Source: Roseovarius sp. (GTDB taxonomy: Bacteria > Pseudomonadota > Alphaproteobacteria > Rhodobacterales > Rhodobacteraceae). Taken from it: 11,139 nt of DNA. The notes under the pieces were generated by a model, which was not told the DNA's origin, did not search any database, and saw only the letters and a program-made list of their open reading frames with translations. This document shows positions 1 to 6,530 of this stretch, one piece after another (within the stretch, counting starts at the first letter, position 1; each line of letters starts with the position of its first letter). The stretch spans positions 1-11,139 of the forward strand of contig JALQUE010000340.1 in NCBI GenBank assembly GCA_023260815.1, given 5' to 3'. Made by a program: the position numbers and the translations under genes.

Positions 1-193
1 CCGCCCAATCGGCGGGCCGGGCCATGCGATCGGGGCGATAGAGAAGGCCGACAATGCGGTGTGTCCCAATCGGGGTGGCGCCATCCCCTTCGCGTTTACA
101 AGCACTTAGCCCACCCCAGCCAATCGAGCAGGGATAGCGGCGGCCCTGAAAACGCAGGCCCATCGGGGTCAGGACAAGGTCATTCGGTGTCAT
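1..193 (-). CDS. L,D-transpeptidase (YkuD family), 5' part, cut by window edge
   Basis: An open reading frame begins with ATG at 193-191 and runs leftward off the window; 64 codons are visible without a stop. The N-terminal residues read MTPNDLVLTPMGLRF, followed by RYPCSIG (19-25) and KREGDGATPIG (33-43), then LYRPDR (51-56). This run of a cysteine-containing strand, KREGDGATP and YRPDR is characteristic of the short YkuD-type L,D-transpeptidases common in alphaproteobacteria, which cross-link peptidoglycan or attach proteins to it. The catalytic HxxxxxxSHGC-like region lies beyond the window, so activity cannot be judged. There is no obvious signal peptide, as is usual for this short subfamily. 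No strong Shine-Dalgarno precedes the ATG; an in-frame TTG at 211-209 and the ATG at codon 11 are alternatives. The gene diverges from the antiporter and has a palindromic operator candidate about 52 bp upstream. The family call is from motif recognition. Confidence 0.8.
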   Translation of the reverse strand, partial: MTPNDLVLTPMGLRFQGRRYPCSIGWGGLSACKREGDGATPIGTHRIVGLLYRPDRMARPADWA

Positions 194-408
194 GCAAGAG
201 TGATGCCGCAAAACCCCGCCACTGGAAAGCCCGCAGCACGCAAAGTTTCGTACGATCCGTACGAAACAGACGCAGCTTTGGTACCGACCTGCACCGCGCC
301 CCCCGGATTTGTGTCCATCTCGTACACAAGTTGAGCATTTGACGCCCGATAAGGGCCGGATTGCGCGTGCGCATTGCCATTCGGCGGCACGATCTGCACA
401 ACGGGAAC
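194..408. other. Divergent intergenic region between the L,D-transpeptidase and the antiporter
   Basis: About 215 bases lie between the two divergent starts (167 if the antiporter begins at the TTG at 361). It holds the perfect palindrome at 245-267, a KpnI-type palindrome GGTACC at 280-285 and a looser inverted repeat TTGTGT-N9-ACACAA at 309-329. TTGAG and TTGAC-like words occur at 331-343, but none has a convincing -10 element at 16-18 bp. Open frames crossing the region lack recognisable protein features and look like shadows of the flanking genes. Confidence 0.6.
245..267. promoter_or_regulatory. Perfect 23-bp palindrome, probable operator
   Basis: Two exact 10-bp arms, GTTTCGTACG (245-254) and CGTACGAAAC (258-267), flank the 3-bp centre ATC. 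Each arm itself contains the six-base palindrome CGTACG. The length and odd-centred dyad fit a dimeric repressor of the TetR or similar class. The site lies between divergent genes, its centre 63 bp from the L,D-transpeptidase ATG and about 105-150 bp from the possible antiporter starts. It could also form a hairpin in a transcript, but it has no U-tract, so a terminator is unlikely. Which regulator binds it is unknown; no regulator gene is present in the window. Confidence 0.6.
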
Positions 409-1443
409 ATGTGGTTCGACGCGATGCCCCTCCCCGCCCTGATCCTCGCCTTTCTGGCCGCCGCCGGGCTGATCGCTGTGGTCGGCGTGCAGTTGACCGG
501 GAAGGCCGATCAACTGGCGGACAAGACCGGCATCGGCGAGGCGATTGCCGGGGCGGTTCTGTTGGGAATGGCCACATCGCTGTCGGGCACGGTGGTATCT
601 GTCACTGCCGCGCTGGACGGACAGGCGTCGCTGGCGTTTTCCAACGCGGTGGGTGGAATAGCGGCGCAGACGGCGTTTCTGGCGCTGGCGGATATGGTCT
701 ATCGCAAGGCCAATCTGGAACATGCCTCGGCGGATCTGGCCAATCTCTATCAGGCGAGCCTGCTGACCCTGATGCTGGGTCTGCCACTGGCGGCGTTCAC
801 GATGCCGGAGGTGTCCGTGCTGGGGATGCATCCGGTGTCCTTTGTGCTGCCGGTGATCTATGTGGCGGGCATCCGGATCGGGACGCAGGTGCGCGCCGCG
901 CCGATGTGGCATCCGGTGCAGACGCTCTACACCCGCGAGGACCGGCCCGAGGAAGCGCAGGACAGGTCACGCAATCTGATTCCGCTGCTGGCGCGCTTTG
1001 CGCTGCTGGCCTGTGTGCTGGGGGTGGCGGGCTGGACGATTTCCAAGATCGGGGTGCAACTGTCGGTCCGGCTGGGCATTTCGGCGACCGTGGTGGGCGC
1101 GCTGATGACGGCGGTGGCCACCTCCCTGCCGGAACTGATCACGACGCTGGCTGCGGTGCGGCGCGGCGCGGTGCAACTGGCGGTGGGCGGAATCATCGGC
1201 GGCAACACGTTCGATGTGCTGTTCCTGACGGCGGCGGATGCGGGGTATCGGCAAGGGTCGATCTATCACGCGATCACGCGGGCCGATCTGTTCTGGATCG
1301 CGGTGGGGCTGGTGATGACAAGCATCCTTCTGATCGGGCTGATCGTGCGGGAACGCGACGGACCGGGCCGGATCGGCGTGGAAAGCACGGCGCTGCTGCT
1401 GATCTATGCCGGTGCGGTCACAGTGCAGGCGCTGGCGGGCTGA
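409..1443 (+). CDS. Sodium/calcium exchanger (CaCA) family membrane antiporter
   Basis: This is a polytopic inner-membrane protein of about 344 residues with the two inverted alpha-repeats of the CaCA superfamily, which exchange Ca2+ or another cation for Na+ or H+. Numbered from the ATG at 409, alpha-2 is canonical: GISATVVGALMTAVATSLPELI with TSLPE at 238-242, followed by GGIIGGNTFD (260-269). Alpha-1 is degenerate: it has TSLSG at 56-60 where the family normally has TS-x-PE, and SNAVGGIA (78-85) where GN-x-xGSN is usual. Hydrophobic segments fill most of the remainder, with a charged loop near 174-190 (REDRPEEAQDRSRN). I prefer ATG 409 because the first membrane helix then starts near the N-terminus, as is typical. 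A TTG at 361 has a better ribosome site (AAGGG at 351-355) and cannot be excluded; ATG 424 is a third option. The substrate cannot be told from sequence. Confidence 0.85.
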   Translation: MWFDAMPLPALILAFLAAAGLIAVVGVQLTGKADQLADKTGIGEAIAGAVLLGMATSLSGTVVSVTAALDGQASLAFSNAVGGIAAQTAFLALADMVYRKANLEHASADLANLYQASLLTLMLGLPLAAFTMPEVSVLGMHPVSFVLPVIYVAGIRIGTQVRAAPMWHPVQTLYTREDRPEEAQDRSRNLIPLLARFALLACVLGVAGWTISKIGVQLSVRLGISATVVGALMTAVATSLPELITTLAAVRRGAVQLAVGGIIGGNTFDVLFLTAADAGYRQGSIYHAITRADLFWIAVGLVMTSILLIGLIVRERDGPGRIGVESTALLLIYAGAVTVQALAG

Positions 1444-1444
1444 G

Positions 1445-1472
1445 GCGCACCGCGCGCTATGGCGCGGCGCGC
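1445..1472. terminator. GC-rich hairpin between convergent genes, possible bidirectional terminator
   Basis: An 11-bp stem pairs GCGCACCGCGC (1445-1455) with GCGCGGCGCGC (1462-1472) with one mismatch, around the 6-base loop GCTATG. It lies just after the antiporter stop (1441-1443) and covers the stop codon (TAG, 1459-1457) and last codons of the converging membrane fusion protein gene. There is no T-tract on either strand, so intrinsic termination is uncertain; in such a GC-rich genome part of the symmetry could be due to chance. Confidence 0.4.
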
Positions 1473-2680
1473 TGAACGATGCGCACACCGTCCGAAATGG
1501 CATCCGAGGGGTGGGTGATGACCTGCTGGCCGTCGACCAGACCCGAGAGCACCTGCGCGGTCAGGTCATTGCGGCGGCCGATGTCGATCACCTGCAGGCG
1601 GGCGGTGCCGTCGGGGGCGGCGACGAACACGGCCCAGTCCTGCCCGCGCCGGAACATCGCGCCAAGCGGCACTTGCAGCACATCGTCCTGTTGCCATTCA
1701 ATGATGCGCAGGAACACCGAAAACCCATCGCCCAAGGCGGCGCGGTCGGCCACCGGCGTGTCGATGGAAAAGATCGCGTCAACGCGCTGTTCCTCGATGC
1801 CGAGGGCCGAGACCTTGGTGTAGCCCGACGGTTCGATCTTGGTCAGGGTCGCGGCAAGGGGGATCGGGCCGCCCCATCGTTCGACATGGGCGCGCGCGCC
1901 GGGGGACAGGCGCACGGCATCGGTAGACAGAAGATCGGCCACAATCTCGAGCGCGTCGGGGCGGCCCACCGAGACGAGCCGCGTGCCGGCGGTGACGGGC
2001 CGTTCGCTGATCGTGTCGACCGACAGAACGCGGCCATCGATGGGCGCGGTCAGGCGCACGCAGCACGCGGCGGCGGCGCTGTCGTCGTCGCCGGGTTCGA
2101 TCAGGGCGGCGCGGGCGCGGTCCAGGGCGCTGTTGGCGCGTTCGAGATTGGACAGCGCGGCCTCGGCCCCGGCCTGTGCGGTGGCGAGGCGTTGTTCGGC
2201 GGCTTCGAGCCGGGCCACCGAGGCGACGCCGCGATCCACGAGCGTCTTGGTGCGCTGGTAATCGCTGCGGGCATAGGTCACCTCCTCTTCGGCCTGATCG
2301 AGTTGACTGCGGGCGACATAAAGCGCCGCCTCGGCCTCGCGGATGGAGGCTTCGGCTTGAATGCGGCTGCGGGCATCCAGCAGGCTTGAGGCGGCGGGTT
2401 CGACACTGGCGACAACGGTTTGCCCGGCGACGACCGGATCGCCTTCGCGCACCGGAGAGCGTTGGGCGATGCCCGAGATCGGGGCGGCCACCTCGTATAT
2501 CTCGGCGATGCGGGTGCGGGCATCGGCATCGACCGTGACCTGCATCGGCGCGCGCACGACCCGGTGCAGATCGACCGGCACGGGATCGGTGCGAAACGCC
2601 ACCCAGCCAAGGCCAAGGACGAGGGCTGCGCCAAGGGTGAGGGGGATGAGTGTGCGGGCCTTGAGGGCCATGATGGCCAT
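1457..2680 (-). CDS. HlyD/MacA-type periplasmic membrane fusion protein of ABC exporter
   Basis: This 407-residue adaptor links an inner-membrane ABC exporter to the periplasm or an outer-membrane channel. One N-terminal membrane anchor (about 11-29) is followed by a first half-lipoyl segment (EVAAPISGIAQRSPVREGDPVVAGQTVV, 63-90). A heptad-rich coiled-coil hairpin follows (about 103-193, rich in A, E, R and Q). The second half-lipoyl segment (VRLTAPIDGRVLSV, 208-221) and beta-barrel and membrane-proximal regions extend to the end. A vicinal pair, Cys206-Cys207, holds the only cysteines in the protein. The ATG at 2680 lies 6 bp after the permease stop, and its ribosome site AAGGGAG overlaps the permease's last codons, so translation is coupled. 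It is the last gene of the minus-strand operon and ends in the hairpin at 1445-1472. No outer-membrane TolC-like gene is nearby; such a channel would have to be encoded elsewhere. Confidence 0.88.
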   Translation of the reverse strand: MAIMALKARTLIPLTLGAALVLGLGWVAFRTDPVPVDLHRVVRAPMQVTVDADARTRIAEIYEVAAPISGIAQRSPVREGDPVVAGQTVVASVEPAASSLLDARSRIQAEASIREAEAALYVARSQLDQAEEEVTYARSDYQRTKTLVDRGVASVARLEAAEQRLATAQAGAEAALSNLERANSALDRARAALIEPGDDDSAAAACCVRLTAPIDGRVLSVDTISERPVTAGTRLVSVGRPDALEIVADLLSTDAVRLSPGARAHVERWGGPIPLAATLTKIEPSGYTKVSALGIEEQRVDAIFSIDTPVADRAALGDGFSVFLRIIEWQQDDVLQVPLGAMFRRGQDWAVFVAAPDGTARLQVIDIGRRNDLTAQVLSGLVDGQQVITHPSDAISDGVRIVQRAAP

Positions 2681-2686
2681 GGTGGC

Positions 2687-5050
2687 TTACTCCCTTGTTT
2701 TCATGACGGCGATCAGATCGAGCCGATCCAACCGGCGGCGCACGACCAGCGACGAGATCAGCGATGCGGCCAGCACCACGAGGCTGGCGCGCGCAAAGCC
2801 CGACGGTTCAAGCACCAGAGGCACGGTATAGAGATCCGAGGTGGAGCCGCGCGCCAGCGCCTTGGCAATCAGCCCCCCAAGCGCCCAGCCAAGCGGCTGC
2901 GCCAGCACCGCCAGCAGCAGGGTTTCGCCCATCAGGACAAACGACACCTCGGCGCGGGTGAAGCCGAGGATGCGCAGGCTGGCCAGTTCGCGGGCGCGTT
3001 CGGACAGTTGGATGCGCGCGCCGTTATAGGCGACGCCGAAGGTGATCAGAACGGCGATGGTGATGTAGACGGTGGTCATGATGGTGACGTTCTGGCGGAT
3101 CGTGTCCTGAAACGAGCGGCGCATTTCGGTCAGCATGATAAGGCCGCCGAGTTCGGGGGTCTGCTTGAGCACGGCATGAAGCTCGGGCAGGTGGGCGTCG
3201 TCGATCAGCAGGTTGGCGACGGTGATGCGTGGCGCCTGCCGCTTCAATCGGGTGAGCGTGGCAAGGTCCATATAGGCGCCGAGGCCCAGATATTGCTGCA
3301 CAAGGCCCGCGACATGCACGCGGTGGGTTTCACCACGGTCGCCAAGGAATTCGACCTCGATCACATCGCCGGGCCGAGCGGCGAGGTGCATGGCCAGACG
3401 CTCGGACAGAAGGATGCCGCCGGGGGGTGCGTCGAGCACCCGGCCCGATCCGTCGATGATGCGCGACAGGTCGGTGCCGGGGCGGCGGGCCTCGATGGGC
3501 ACGTCCTTTTCCAGATGGCCATGACGCAGCACGGCGGCCTGAAACATCTGGCCCTCGGCGCGCAGGACACCGGGCAGGGCCGCCACCGCAGAGAGCGCGG
3601 TTTCGGGGATGTCGGGCGTGAACAGAAGGATGGCGTCCTGCCGGTTGGACTGGGTGAAGGCGTTGTCGATCAGACGGTCGAGCGCGTCCGAAAAGAAGCT
3701 GGAGGCCACGAGGATCGCGACCGCCAGCGACAGGCCGAGCGTTGTCATGGCGGCGCGGACCGGCCAGCGCATCAGCGCGCGCAGGATCATCATGACCGGC
3801 TGCGAGAGGCGCAATCGCGACAGGAGCCGGTCAAGCGCGCGGCGCTTGAAGCGCGGCGGCGCGGGAGGGGCCATCGCCACGGCGGGCGGCATCCGCGCGG
3901 CATGGAGCGCGCTGCGCGCCGCCCCAAGCGCCGCGCTGAGCAGCGCCAGCACCGCCGAGATCGCATAGGCGTCATAGGAGACACGGTAGATCAGGTAGGG
4001 AAAATCGAAGAACTGCGCATAGAGCCGGGCCAGCGCCTGTGACAGCCACGTGCCCACGGCCCAGCCCAGACCCGTCCCCAAGAGGGCAATCAGACCGGCA
4101 AGCATCAGGTAATGCACGCAGATTTCCACATCCGAATAGCCGATGGCCTTGAGCAACCCGATCTCCGAGCGTTCCAGCGCGATGATCCGGCCGATCACCA
4201 TGCCCACCAGAAAAGCGGTGATGCCGAAGAAGATCGGCGGCAGGATCAGGGCGGTGGTGCGCAGTTGGTCGATCTCGGCGTCGACGAAACTGTGCGACAC
4301 CTGGCTGTCGCGCCCATACGCCCCCAGCCCGCCATAGGGTGCAAGGAGCCTGTCCACCCGGTCGATCACATCCGCGAGGGTGGCATGGGGATCAAGCCGG
4401 AGCGTGACGTTGTCAAAGGCGCCGTCCATGTCGAAGGCGGCATCGGCCATGCGCGCGGGCATCCACAGGATGCCGAAGGTTTCATTGTCAGGCATCAGCG
4501 CGCCGGGGCCGATGGTGTAGATGAATTCGGGCGACAGAACGGTGCCTGTCACGGTCAGATCGCGGCGCTGCCCGCCGAGATTGGCCCTGAGCCGCGCGCC
4601 GGGGCGCAGGCCATTGGCGACAGCGAAGGGATGGTTGACCGCGATCTCGTCGGTGGCGGCGGGATCGGGCATCCGGCCCGACCGCAGGAGCGGCACATTC
4701 AGGACCGGCGCGGAGGCCTCGGGCAATGAGATCACCCGCGCGGTCACCGTCCGGGGCTGGCCCGGCACATCGAGGATCACATGGTCGATCACCCGCGCCT
4801 CGGCCTGACGGACGCCGGGAATGGCGCGAATATCGGTCAGCACGCTGTCGGGCACCCGGTTGGCATCGGCGAACACATCGGCAAAGCGGTTGCGGTCGTA
4901 ATAGGCGTCGCGGGTGTCTTCGAGCGCGCCATACATGCCGAAACTGGTCATCAGGATCGCCACGCCGCAGGCCAGCACCAAGGCGATCGCCGCCGCCTGC
5001 GCCCAGAGGCGGCGAAAATCACGCAAGAGCTTGCGATCGAGGGCTTTCAT
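2687..5050 (-). CDS. ABC exporter permease with two FtsX domains (MacB/Lol-like type)
   Basis: This is a 787-residue inner-membrane permease of the FtsX/MacB mechanotransmission class. It is built as a tandem: TM1 about 18-38, a large periplasmic domain about 40-262, TM2 about 266-290, TM3 about 314-338 and TM4 about 362-382. A cytoplasmic linker with MAPPAPPRF (393-401) follows. The second unit has TM5 about 432-453, a periplasmic domain about 455-652, then TM6 about 655-677, TM7 about 704-728 and TM8 about 753-772. The FtsX coupling motif occurs twice, as ERSEIGLLKAIGYSDVEI (293-310) and ERARELASLRILGFTRAEV (684-702). Two FtsX units in one chain suggest that a single permease replaces the usual homo- or heterodimer. 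It starts 4 bp after the ATPase stop and is followed 6 bp later by the membrane fusion protein, so the three form a complete tripartite exporter. The substrate is unknown; lipoproteins, lipids, peptides or macrolide-like compounds are handled by relatives. Confidence 0.9.
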   Translation of the reverse strand: MKALDRKLLRDFRRLWAQAAAIALVLACGVAILMTSFGMYGALEDTRDAYYDRNRFADVFADANRVPDSVLTDIRAIPGVRQAEARVIDHVILDVPGQPRTVTARVISLPEASAPVLNVPLLRSGRMPDPAATDEIAVNHPFAVANGLRPGARLRANLGGQRRDLTVTGTVLSPEFIYTIGPGALMPDNETFGILWMPARMADAAFDMDGAFDNVTLRLDPHATLADVIDRVDRLLAPYGGLGAYGRDSQVSHSFVDAEIDQLRTTALILPPIFFGITAFLVGMVIGRIIALERSEIGLLKAIGYSDVEICVHYLMLAGLIALLGTGLGWAVGTWLSQALARLYAQFFDFPYLIYRVSYDAYAISAVLALLSAALGAARSALHAARMPPAVAMAPPAPPRFKRRALDRLLSRLRLSQPVMMILRALMRWPVRAAMTTLGLSLAVAILVASSFFSDALDRLIDNAFTQSNRQDAILLFTPDIPETALSAVAALPGVLRAEGQMFQAAVLRHGHLEKDVPIEARRPGTDLSRIIDGSGRVLDAPPGGILLSERLAMHLAARPGDVIEVEFLGDRGETHRVHVAGLVQQYLGLGAYMDLATLTRLKRQAPRITVANLLIDDAHLPELHAVLKQTPELGGLIMLTEMRRSFQDTIRQNVTIMTTVYITIAVLITFGVAYNGARIQLSERARELASLRILGFTRAEVSFVLMGETLLLAVLAQPLGWALGGLIAKALARGSTSDLYTVPLVLEPSGFARASLVVLAASLISSLVVRRRLDRLDLIAVMKTRE

Positions 5051-5054
5051 CGGC

Positions 5055-5768
5055 TCACCACGATATCTCGGAGGGGGCGATGCGGGTCGCGTTGCACGCG
5101 ACCCGGTCGATGCGTCCGTCGCGGAACCAGATCACCCGATGCGCCATCCCCCGGATCGCGGCGTTATGGGTGATGACGGCGGTGGTGGTGCCGAGCGTGT
5201 CGTTGATGGATTTCAGCGCCTCGAGCACCTGAACGCCGGTCTGACTGTCCAGAGCGCCGGTCGGTTCGTCGCAGAGCAGCACCTCGGGGCGCTTGGCGAT
5301 GGCGCGGGCGATGGCGACGCGCTGCTGTTCGCCGCCCGACATCTCGGCGGGAAAGTGATCCATGCGCTGCGAAAGACCGACCTGTTCGAGCGCCTCTTCG
5401 GGGCGCATCGGATCGCGGGCCACATCCGTGACAAGCTGCACGTTCTCGCGCGCGGTGAGGCTGGCCACGAGGTTGTAGAACTGAAACACGAAGCCCACAT
5501 GATCGCGCCTGTAGAGGGTCAGCCCCCGGTCGCCCAGTTGCGTCAATTCGGTGTCGCGGAACCACACACGGCCCGAGGTGGCGTGATCCAGCCCGCCAAG
5601 GATGTTGAGCAAGGTGGACTTGCCACTGCCCGAGGGGCCAAGCAGCACCGACAATTCACCGGCATAGAGCGTGATGTCCACACCGGCGAGGGCATGCACC
5701 TTGAGCGCGCCGGTGTCATACACCTTGGTCAGTCCTTCGGTTCTGAAGATGGCGGCGGGGGGTGACAT
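5055..5768 (-). CDS. ABC transporter ATPase (MacB/LolD family)
   Basis: This 237-residue nucleotide-binding subunit carries all conserved motifs. Walker A is GPSGSGKST (44-52), the Q-loop is FQFYNLV (Q96), the signature is SGGEQQRVAIARA (144-156), Walker B is VLLCDEPTGALD (163-174) and the switch histidine is in VITHN (H201). The FQFYNLVASLTARENV stretch (95-110) and the LCDEPTGALD Walker B are typical of the LolD/MacB/FtsE branch, which powers FtsX-type permeases by mechanotransmission rather than substrate translocation through the membrane domain. The ATG at 5768 follows the upstream TAG by 3 bp and has little Shine-Dalgarno, so it is probably translated by coupling. The stop is 4 bp before the permease start. 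The length is normal for a stand-alone ATPase of this family. Confidence 0.93.
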   Translation of the reverse strand: MSPPAAIFRTEGLTKVYDTGALKVHALAGVDITLYAGELSVLLGPSGSGKSTLLNILGGLDHATSGRVWFRDTELTQLGDRGLTLYRRDHVGFVFQFYNLVASLTARENVQLVTDVARDPMRPEEALEQVGLSQRMDHFPAEMSGGEQQRVAIARAIAKRPEVLLCDEPTGALDSQTGVQVLEALKSINDTLGTTTAVITHNAAIRGMAHRVIWFRDGRIDRVACNATRIAPSEISW

Positions 5769-5771
5769 GGT

Positions 5772-6530
5772 CTAGGCGGTCGGCACGGGGGCGGAGGGGC
5801 CGGGATCGGCTGCAAAGATCACCGGGCAGCGGGCGGATTCGAGCAGGCGGCCAACGGGCGGCAGCGCGGCGCGGGGGGCGGCGGCGATCACGGCGGCGGG
5901 GCGGCGGCGTTCAAGCTGCGCCAGAAGCGCCGCCGTGTCCGCGACGGGAACAATGACCGGATCATGCGGGGCAAGGGCGGCGCGCAAGGCCGCGCGACGG
6001 GCGGGCGGGGCCAGCACCACCAGCGGCCTGCCCAGAGTGGCCGCAAGCTGTGTCGAGAGGTCCAGCAGATCGGCGGCGGGCGCCGCGCCATCGGACAAAA
6101 GCACCACGCAATCGGCGCCGTCCTGAGGGCGCGCAAAGCCGTAGACCAGCAGATCGCCCGCCCCGGCCCCTTCGTCGAGCGCGGTGACCAACCTGCCCTG
6201 CGCCTGCCGGAACGCGGCATGGAGGGACGCCGCTTGCGCCGCGCGCAACAGCCCCTCTTCGAAGCGGCGCGCATCGGCGCGGAACGCCTGAAGCATCCGG
6301 TCGGCGGTGATCTGCGCGATCCGGCCACCCGAGAAGCCGATGACACAGGCGCGCGGGCCGGACGCGGTGGCAAGGATCGCGTCATCGGCGACCAGAAGCC
6401 CATGCAGATCGGCGCCGCGGCGGCGGGCGATCTGCACGGCGATCTGCAAGGTGCCCATCGCATCGACCGAGCAGGTCGCGCCGAGGATCACGCGCGCGCG
6501 GCGGGGATCGAGGGGGGCATCTTGCGTCAT
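5772..6530 (-). CDS. Universal stress protein-like protein, two-lobed, no ATP motif
   Basis: This is a 252-residue, alanine-rich (roughly a quarter) soluble protein with no signal peptide or membrane segment. The first lobe begins with a USP-like strand and helix (RVILGATCSVDAMGTLQIAVQIARRRGADLHGLLV, 13-47). The second lobe has CVVLLSDG (141-148), a helix, RPLVVLAPP (168-176), and ends with PAAVIAAAPR then LLESARCPVIFAAD (229-242), which resembles the last strand (CPVLVV) of universal stress proteins. The USP nucleotide motif G-x2-G-x9-G-S/T is absent, so ATP binding is doubtful. The ATG overlaps the Lon-like gene's stop by 4 bp (ATGA at 6530-6527), and the ABC ATPase begins 3 bp after its stop. 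That fixes it as the second gene of the operon. Fold assignment is by motif and weak; family-level call is moderate. A partner role for the protease or sensor role is inference. Confidence 0.6.
   Translation of the reverse strand: MTQDAPLDPRRARVILGATCSVDAMGTLQIAVQIARRRGADLHGLLVADDAILATASGPRACVIGFSGGRIAQITADRMLQAFRADARRFEEGLLRAAQAASLHAAFRQAQGRLVTALDEGAGAGDLLVYGFARPQDGADCVVLLSDGAAPAADLLDLSTQLAATLGRPLVVLAPPARRAALRAALAPHDPVIVPVADTAALLAQLERRRPAAVIAAAPRAALPPVGRLLESARCPVIFAADPGPSAPVPTA

Noticed and set aside
309..329. TTGTGT-N9-ACACAA inverted repeat
   Set aside because: Arms of 6 bp with a 9-bp spacer are within chance expectation for the region; noted in the intergenic entry but not called as a site.
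339..352. FNR-like TTGAC-N4-GATAA upstream of the antiporter
   Set aside because: Only the left half-site matches; the right half has 2 mismatches out of 5 and no aligned -10 element is present.
190..912. Minus-strand open frame opposite the antiporter
   Set aside because: Histidine/arginine/glutamine-rich shadow frame with no motifs; it ends beside, not in frame with, the real L,D-transpeptidase start.
309..1475. Alternative plus-strand frame overlapping the antiporter
   Set aside because: Glycine/arginine-rich translation without transmembrane or motif content, whereas the frame used for the antiporter has coherent membrane helices and both alpha-repeats.
2420..4042. 540-codon plus-strand open frame opposite the permease and fusion protein genes
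   Set aside because: Low-complexity G/H/R/Q-rich translation with no domain, antisense to the clear ABC permease; a shadow frame.
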